From NCBI GenBank assembly GCA_015680685.1, contig MNCI01033651.1, positions 370,733 through 434,732 on the forward strand: a stretch of 64,000 nt of DNA, written 5' to 3'. The notes under the pieces were generated by a model. It was given only the letters and a program-made list of their open reading frames with translations. It ran no database searches and was not told the origin of the DNA. Within the stretch, counting starts at the first letter, position 1. Every line of letters starts with the position of its first letter. Both the position numbers and the translations under genes were made by a program. Origin of the DNA: Gnetum montanum (taxonomy: Eukaryota > Streptophyta > Gnetopsida > Gnetales > Gnetaceae). Below are positions 57,190 to 64,000 of this stretch, piece by piece.

Positions 57190-57770
57190 TGAATAAAGAC
57201 CATAAATAGGTAGATGAAGATGGAATGAGGGCCAAATGATGTAAACCAAGCTATAGATGAAGGCTAAGTGAATGCTAAATGATATTAAACAAGATCAAAT
57301 AAGGTCCTAACGATGTCAAATGACATTGAATAATGCCAAATGATGATAAAACAAGGCCAAATGATGTAAGAAATGACATAAAATCATACTAAATGACCTC
57401 AAAATGTTGCAAAATATTGTTGAATAATGCCAAATGATATCAAATGATGCCAAAGTGATACTAAATGATGGCAAATGACATGAAATGATGACAATATAAT
57501 ACCAAATGATGTTGAATAAGGTCAAATAAGGTTTAATGATACCAAAACAAGATTGAATAACACCAAATTATACCAAATGATACTAAATGAAGTCAAATGA
57601 TACCAAATCGTGTTGATTAATGTTGAAATGGGGTCAAATAAGGCTTAAAAAGGTTCAAGGATGTTGAAACAATGAAAAATGACATCAAATGGTATTAAAT
57701 GATGTAGAAGGAGGTCAAGCATGGTCAAAAAAGGTCAAAATAAGGTTTCAAATAATATTAAATGATAATA
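57190..57770 (-). repeat. Short-unit degenerate repeats (AAATGATRYC)n
   Basis: The words CCAAATGAT, TCAAATGAT and GAATAATGCC recur every 9 to 20 bases. The minus-strand open frame at 57316-57525 (repeating HHLALF) is a translation of the repeat. It lies between the Tat pol fragment and the upstream repeats of gene copy 2. Confidence 0.75.
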
Positions 57771-58089
57771 TTTATTTTAAAGGCATTTTTATGGTCAAAA
57801 TAGGGCAAAATCTAGTGAAAATAGGCCATATATTGCTGAACCAAGTAGAAATTTGGTCCAAATAGGTTATAAATTATCAAATTAAGTAAAATTATATAGA
57901 AAATAGGCTATAAACTAATAAAATAAATAAAAAATCTTGGAAAAAAATCTTCTAAAAATAGAAAAATCTTGCAAAAGTAGAAAAATCTTGTTAAAGTTAG
58001 TCATAAACTGCTAGATAAGTGATTTTTTGTGATAAAAATAATTAATAAAAGCTAAGAAACTTGTGTTTTCATTGTGTAGAGACCACCTT

Positions 58090-60150
58090 TCCAACTTGTG
58101 GACATTGTGTATCATGTACACAACATGTGGAGGCTCTTTAGGTTGTGTTTGGGTTGTATTGACCACTTTCCAAGTTTTTTTATGCTTCATACATTAGCCC
58201 AGTGTATGGGGCCTAAATCTCCAATGTATGGATGCTCTACCTCTGAAGTCCAATGTGTATGGGCTATTCTCCAAATGTGTAGATAGTTTGGACTAGATTT
58301 TAGGCTTGTGGGACCCACTAGGATAGTTTGTGACCACTCCAAGTCAAGCATTCAACATGTGGAACCCACTTTGGTGGTTTTTGAGCTTGTTTTAACTTGT
58401 TCATTTGTGCTAGACATTTCATAGGTTGGTTCATATGTTTTTCCAATGTATGAGGCTTTTTTTCCAGTGTATGAAAGCTATATGCCATATTTAGAGGAAT
58501 TTTAACTAAGTTTTTGGAGTTTTAAGGCTCCTATGGTAGCATTTGAGGCTTGGAAGAGAAATTTGTAATTTTGGAATCATATGGAGCAAGGTGGAAGCTT
58601 GTTAATGGTTACACATTAGCTTTTACTTTGGCCCAACATGTGGGACTTATGCTCTCAATATATGAGTAGTTTAACATGGATTTTGTACTTGTGAGACCCA
58701 CTAGGAAAGCTTGTAACCACTCCCAGTTAAGCCTTTAGCATGTGAAATTTACTTTAGTGGTGTTTAAGCTTGTTTGGACTTGGTTATTGTTGCCAAAGAC
58801 ATGATATTTTGGTCCATATGTTGGCCCAAAGTATGGGACCAACCTACCCAGTGTATGAGCCTCCATGGGCCATGTTGTGATGATTTTGACTGGGTTTTTT
58901 GCTTCCTATGACTTCTAGTGCAACAACTAGGATTTTGGAGGGAAATTTGAAGTTTTTGGAGTGTTCTTGATCTAGATAGAGGTTTGATTAAGCCCACACA
59001 TGAATCTATACTTTGATCCTACATATGGAACTTGATTCCCAATGTGTGGGATCAAATTTGATAATTGTTGAGGTTTTATGACTCAAATTTTTAACTTTCA
59101 AGGCTCCCAAGGTAGCACCTAGTGTTTTGGAGTAAAATCTATAGTTTTTGAGGTTGTATTGACCAATGTGAAGGGTTATAAATTCCTGTAGGTTTGCTTA
59201 TACATTGACCCAACATGTGAGGGTTATATTTCCAATGTGTAAACTTCCTTGGTCTTTTTGTAGGAGTTTTGACTAGTGTTTAACTTCCTCTAATTCTTGG
59301 TGCAATAGCTAGGGTTTTAGAGGAATATTGGTGGTTTTAGGGGTGGTATTGAGTAAGAAAAAAGTTTGGTGATGCCCGTACATTAGTTTATAAATTGGTC
59401 CAACATATGAGACTTGTATGCCCAACATACAAGATTAAAAATTTAGTTTTTAGAGCTTGTTAATGTTAGTTTCTAAGTCAATTCTCCACTCTAGGTCTTG
59501 TGGATCCCACCAAATCACTTTTGAGAAAATTTGGGCATGTCAATACATGTTGCAAGCTTCATATGTTGTCTTGTACATTGGAATAATGTATGAGAATTCA
59601 TTCCCAATGTATGGGATCAAATTTGGTAGATTTTGGAGATTTTCTACAAGGTTTTTGATGCCTTCAGTTCTCAATATTAGTGTCTAGGGCTTGGGGAAGG
59701 ATCTACAATTTTAGGGTTATTTTTAGAAGATTATGAGATCTTTTGGAAAAGCTTGAGAATCCTTGAGGTCTCATATATTGGTCCAATACATAAGACTAAG
59801 CTTTCCAACGTATGAGCTCCCAACCTTCAACATACAAGCATTTTTGTATTATATTTTCTTAGTGTTTGAAAGTTGTTAAAATTTTAAGGTTTGGTGGAAT
59901 CCTTTGAATGGCTTGTGGTTGAACTTGAAATGGTGTAGGCTTGGTCATAACCTCCACATGTTGGCCCATACATTGGAGCTCTTGTAATCAATGTATGGTT
60001 AATGCTTTGAATCCTATACGTTGTTGTATGTGCTAGATTGGAGATATCAAAGTATGAGGATAGAAATAGTAATTTTCCACCAAAATCCAATGTACAAGTA
60101 TTTTTTCTCCTTAAATATTTCCTAATTTCAATGTGTAGGAGGGTTTTTAG
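58090..60150 (+). repeat. About 190-bp imperfect tandem repeats upstream of unknown gene copy 2
   Basis: A block of the type GGCTCC..GGTAGCA..TAGGGTTTTGGAG, then GAAATTTG.AGTTTTTGG, recurs near 58528, 58908, 59098, 59293 and 59660 (steps near 190 or twice that). ACATTGG.CC and CCAATGTATGRG words recur between. A higher-order step of about 388 is clear: ACCCACTAGGA at 58310 and again at 58698. The same basic spacing as before copy 1 suggests a shared 5' module. Confidence 0.65.
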
Positions 60151-60414
60151 TTTTTCAAAGAGTTTTTCTTATCAAGGTGGTGGTGTACTTTGACGATTTT
60201 CTACATTGAATCTCAACATTAGAGCTAGTTTCCTTACCAATCTCTTGATTGTAATGTCTAAAATCTATAGTCATCATTGAAGACCCAATTCTCAACATTC
60301 TTTTAAAAAATATTGGCTTCTATCATCTCTATTCACAAAATTGTGGTAGTAGGGCAAGGTTTTAGGCTTCTCTTCCACAACAATTAAGCCAAGGATTTAA
60401 GCCTTTTGGCAACC
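60151..60414 (+). other. Probable 5' flank or untranslated region of unknown gene copy 2
   Basis: It lies between the repeats and the first ATG. No distinctive core promoter was identified. Confidence 0.3.
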
Positions 60415-61943
60415 ATGGTGAAGAAAATTGTTTTGACGAATTTGAATTTTGGATGAAGAAGAGGAGGCCATTCACATTATCTCTAGGCTTCTAGATCCTA
60501 CCAAAGATGAAGGATATTAATCAAGGTCTACTAGGTACCAATTTCTCACAAGTTTTTATCGATTTTAGATGATTTTGTGGAAACATTTTTCCATCTCCAA
60601 GCTTACCTTGGTTGAAATTTTTCGATTTGATTATGTTGAGTTAAAGATTTAGGCTTATTGACTATATTATAATCAAGATTTTATTTTTGGACATTGATTG
60701 AGAAATATTTAGATTTTTCCCTAAACCCATATGTATCATGTTTACTCTATTCTTGGCTGTTTTGTTCCAAATTTTGATGTAGCTCTCGTATGAGTAGATT
60801 TTCTAGTTTTGGCTTCATAGATTTATTGTTTTAGGTTTCCTGGCTATATCAAAGATGGAATCATATTTTTTTGGATTTTTTCTAAATTTTTATGAGGTTT
60901 TTCCTAACCCAATGTACAATGTTCTAACCTATTTTTGCAAAATTTTACATTTTTCCCATGCAAAACCTGATAGAGTTTGGGGTTTTACATGATTTTGTGG
61001 TTAGAATTTATGCTTCCTGGTTATTGCAGACTCAATGTAGAGGGGTTCTAGATGAAGATTGTAATTTTTAACATTTTTTCCAAATTTTTTTATTGAGTGT
61101 TTACTATATTCGATTCACTTTAAACATGGTGTTTTTGGTGAAAATCTTATGCAATTTCAAGTTAACATTCAATTTTACTATAATTCTAAATGTAGTGTGG
61201 AAGATGAAATTGAGCTTTTAGAAAATTTTTCTATACATTTGCAATTAGAGATATTTCTAAAATATTTTGAGAATTTTTCCCAACCTTGGAATTTGTGTTT
61301 GTCAATTGTAATTTGAACTGTAGAGTTCGGTGTTACCTATGGTTACAATTGATAGCGTTGGACATCTAGGATTGGGTTCGGCCATTATGTAATTAATTTA
61401 ATTTTTTAAAGTCCTATGACTAATGTGTGACACTCCTTAGGCTTTCTAATGTAGTGTATCAGTGGTCTTGGGATTTTGTACAAGGAAAAGTGGTAACATA
61501 TGGGCTCTAGGTGCTAAGAAAACTTGTGATTTTTGCTTCTACTTTTCTTGTATTCTAGGAATTTTGTATTTTGAAATTTCAATGACCACACATGATAGGC
61601 ATATTCTACTACTTGATCCATGGTGCTGTCAAATTTTGCTTCATGTTTTATTAGATTTTTTTCAACCTAAGTGTTCATGAAAATGCTTCTTAGGATCTTA
61701 CACTTTAATTGTTTGTGAAAATGTCACACTTGTTTTTGCTGTGTAGATTGAAGTGTAAAGGCTAGATTTTTATTTATATTGTATAGGTAGTTACATTGGT
61801 AAACTTGATTATTTTTTAATATTTTATATTTAATAAAAATATTTTCATCCTAGAGGTAATTTTTATTTAATTTTCATTAATTTTTTTCTTAATGTTTTTA
61901 TGGTTTTCTATGCTCTAATGATTATGTGGTTGGTTATGTATAG

Positions 61944-62405
61944 GGCCTTGTTGAAGCCTATCTTGGTTTTTGTGGAGTTGCTGGGAATTCTATGTTGCAT
62001 TTAGATGACCACCCAAAATAGTCAAAACCTTGATATAAGCATCAATGACCATATCAAAGTGTGGTTTAGTCTTGGTTCCTAAGAGTTCCTATTATACATG
62101 TTGCAACATTTTAGTGTGATCATGTGGTCATAGTTGGCTATGGATGTTGCAACCATAATCATAGAAACTCTTATTCTTGGATCTGCCAACTACATTTTGA
62201 GATCCATGGTTGATAATGTTGACACCCAAAGAGAGATAGAGTGGAATAATACTTCATATTCTGGGGAATTTTGTAAATTATCTCAAATTTTAAAGATGCA
62301 AGAGTACTCATAATATAATGTTGACAACACCTTGATGATAGGCTAGAGAATACATACACTCTTTCAAGATTCTCTAGGAACTTCTTATCTACTAGAACCA
62401 TAAGT
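61944..62405 (+). pseudogene. Unknown gene copy 2, exon 2
   Basis: It opens ALLKPILVFVELLGILC and continues with VWFSLGS, stop, EFLLYMLQHFSVIMW. Then come MDVATIIIETLILGSANYIL, EFCKLSQILKMQEYS, YNVDNTLMIG and HTLFQDSLGTSYLL. These blocks define the conserved domain shared with copy 1. Hydrophobic helices alternate with polar loops. I see no catalytic or metal-binding signature. The minus-strand frame at 62171-62401 is a shadow. Confidence 0.75.
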
Positions 62406-62492
62406 TTGGTTTTAAATTGTCATCTTGTTTTTTTTCTTTTTCGCTTTAAGGTTATTTGGTTCTAACTATTTTAATGCTTCATTTTTTTGTAG

Positions 62493-62758
62493 GTATAAGG
62501 TACATCCTAGGGGATTGGTGAGAAATGACCAAACCTTATTTGTGGCTTGTAAAACCTTAGAAGAGTTCAAGAGAGGTAAGGTTGTGAGAGTGAGAGTGCT
62601 CAATCAACTTGAAGCTAAGTTTAGTAGATATTGCATGTAGTATTCTTGCATATACCAAAAAATCTTAGCCACCAATCATGCACATAAATGATGGGCTCGT
62701 GTAGACTTAGGAGTACCTCTACTAGCTCATCCTAAAGTTCAAACTTTGTCTAAGCTTG
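62493..62758 (+). pseudogene. Unknown gene copy 2, exon 3
   Basis: It begins after TTTTTGTAG and reads YKVHPRGLVRNDQTLFVACK, then LEEFKRGKVVRVRVLNQLEA, FSRYCM, stop, YSCIYQKILATNHAHK, stop, WARVDLG and LAHPKVQTLSKLG. It is basic overall. The exon leaves phase 1 at the donor, which fits the two leading bases of exon 4 in copy 1. Confidence 0.75.
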
Positions 62759-62903
62759 GTAAGTATAATTTATTTGGTATTTCCAATACCTTTTTAACAT
62801 TTTCATTTTATGTTGTTGTGTTATTTTTTCTTTTTTGGTTTTATAAATTTTTTTAGTTGTTTGAATTTTTTGATTTTTTATGATTTTATAAGGCTAACAT
62901 GTC

Positions 62904-63762
62904 TGATGAGCAGCTAGGTACCCCTACACCCAACCATATGAATCACAGGTGCTCATGTGTGATCTAGTCAAATTCTGTAGACTTTAATTATGAAGTACAC
63001 TAGAGCTAAATGGTGAGTTTGTGTTGTCCATTCATTGTCTTCCTAGTCTCACTTGTTACTAAGGCATAAGATTCGTGGTGAGTTAGTGTATGGTTAAGGG
63101 TGACTAAGGCATAAGATTTTTATCATTTTATGTTTTATCAATTTGATTGCCTAAAAAAATAATGAAAGTGAGAGTAATTAAATGCTAAGTGAACTATTAT
63201 CTAATCTAACCTAACACAAGTAACTGTCCCCACTTCCTGAACACATCCTAAACTTTGTGTAGACACTGCTGGGTTGTCAAATGCTAACTGTTTCTGAGCT
63301 ACCAAGTATCACACGTATGTTTGAAAGGGTCATGCTTGTGTATTTTAATCAATTGATTAATTAATAAAAATTAATTACTAAATGATTAATGTTAAATGTG
63401 AATTACATGAAATCGCAATGTATAAATGCATAAAGAAAGGAAGTCTCAAGTGCTACAAGGATGAATTAAAGAACTCATATTTATTGCCAATATAATGGTG
63501 TGTTTAGGTACATCAATGCTTGAATAAAGATCTAATTACACTTAGACCTCCTACTATGGGCACTTGAAAAATAGTTTAACTCTTAAATGAAAAAACTGCA
63601 AGAATTCCACTACTTGACTCCCAAAACTACTCCTGAATTATGTGCCCAAAGGCTATATTTATAGGCTTGGGAGTACCCTGTGATATCGCATGCCCGATAT
63701 CGCATCTTGGGCTATTATATCATGTACCCAATATCGGATCTCATGTAAAACACGATTCATCA
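62904..63762 (-). mobile_element. Athila-type 3' LTR, copy 4
   Basis: The 859-bp LTR runs on the plus strand from TGATGAGCAGCTAGGTACCC to GATTCATCA. TACCCCCATGAC at 63763-63774 is the polypurine tract on the minus strand, so the element's internal region lies to the right and continues beyond the window. The TATA box (TATTTATA) is at 63656-63663 and GATATCG repeats at 63681-63740. The LTR's outer end falls inside intron 3 of unknown gene copy 2. Confidence 0.85.
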
Positions 63763-64000
63763 TACCCCCATGACTAAATGAAAACTCATCCTTGAGTACA
63801 AAAGAAGAGGAATAGGTCCCTTACAAAATATATTAGGAGGTATGGAATGTTTGACTAATATGCAGAGTGACACAGAGGAAATAGATAAATATAGAAGTGC
63901 CCGAGCATACATCATTATAATTGTGTACAAAATTGGGTGTTCATGACAATAGGAAAGAACACCCTCAAATCCAATGGACATCCAACCCCTCTTGGCAATA
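63763..64000 (-). mobile_element. 3' end of the internal region of Athila-type copy 4, cut by the window end
   Basis: It matches 1-437 (inverted) and 45146-45380, including AAACTCATCC and TCCTTACAA words. It is non-coding in the visible part. The minus-strand open frame at 63760-63981 crosses the polypurine tract and is not convincing as a gene. Confidence 0.6.

Larger units (their letters stand above)
60415..62903 (+). pseudogene. Decayed gene of unknown function, copy 2, truncated in intron 3
   Basis: It is the homologue of 21607-26846. Exon 1 (tentative) is 60415-60534 with donor CTACTAG|GTACCA. Intron 1 is 60535-61943. Exon 2, 61944-62405, has 153 codons with six stops and no frameshift. 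Exon 3, 62493-62758, has 88 codons with two stops and donor CTTG|GTAAGT. Exon phases (2, 2, 1) equal those of copy 1. An Athila LTR begins at 62904, 145 bases into intron 3, and exons 4 to 8 are not in the window. The exon 2 donor has decayed (GT to TT), while the exon 3 acceptor (TTTGTAG) and donor are sound. Confidence 0.75.

Noticed and set aside
58098-58286. 62-codon frame in the repeat region upstream of gene copy 2
   Set aside because: Composed of repeat words; neighbouring repeat units do not keep the frame.
1-64000. tRNA, rRNA, microRNA or other structured RNA genes
   Set aside because: No cloverleaf, B-box/A-box pair or rRNA core sequence was noticed. A dedicated scan could still find a decayed one.

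Overview
The window looks like intergenic DNA from a very large plant genome, plausibly a gymnosperm, though the species cannot be fixed from sequence alone. It is AT-rich and gene-poor. Most of it is old LTR retrotransposons, nested and littered with stop codons. Plant-type markers are CCCTAAA telomere-like repeats, Ty1/copia and Ty3/gypsy elements of the chromovirus, Athila and Tat types, and primer binding sites for plant tRNA-iMet and tRNA-Asp. I saw no tRNA, rRNA or intact protein-coding gene.

Left part (1-15000). An Athila-type 3' LTR (438-1179) abuts a minus-strand chromovirus fragment (1180-5556). A copia LTR end with primer site and gag (to 8369) follows. It is interrupted by a nearly complete plus-strand chromovirus with both LTRs (8370-14996).

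Middle left (15000-27600). This holds a tandem array of about 85-bp units, each an inverted repeat (16860-18335), then a degenerate interstitial telomere-like tract (19537-19916), then a series of about 190-bp repeats (20220-21440). Next comes the most interesting object: a decayed, intron-containing gene of unknown function (about 21600-26846). Its exons keep reading frame across five introns with matching splice phases.

Middle right (27600-50650). Everything recognisable here runs on the minus strand. A Tat-type element keeps LTR, primer site, gag and protease (27600-34666) and carries a 73-bp tandem array. A copia element keeps 5' LTR, gag, integrase and reverse transcriptase (34740-39424) and has a collapsed Athila LTR in its integrase. 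Next are an Athila pol fragment (39430-44000) and an Athila-type element with two LTRs and a gag but no recognisable pol (44301-50649).

Right part (50650-64000). It begins with a second Tat-family LTR with primer site and a G-rich leader (51393-52461), then a Tat pol (53560-57010) and short-unit repeats. A second copy of the unknown gene follows, again preceded by about 190-bp repeats (58090-62903). It is cut off inside intron 3 by another Athila 3' LTR (62904-63762), whose internal region runs off the window.

The retroelements do not act together. They record successive insertions followed by point-mutation decay dominated by transitions. The two copies of the unknown gene align over exons 1 to 3, have first introns of similar length (about 1.34 and 1.41 kb) and share upstream repeats. 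They therefore came from duplication of a genomic unit with its introns, not from reverse transcription of a spliced message.
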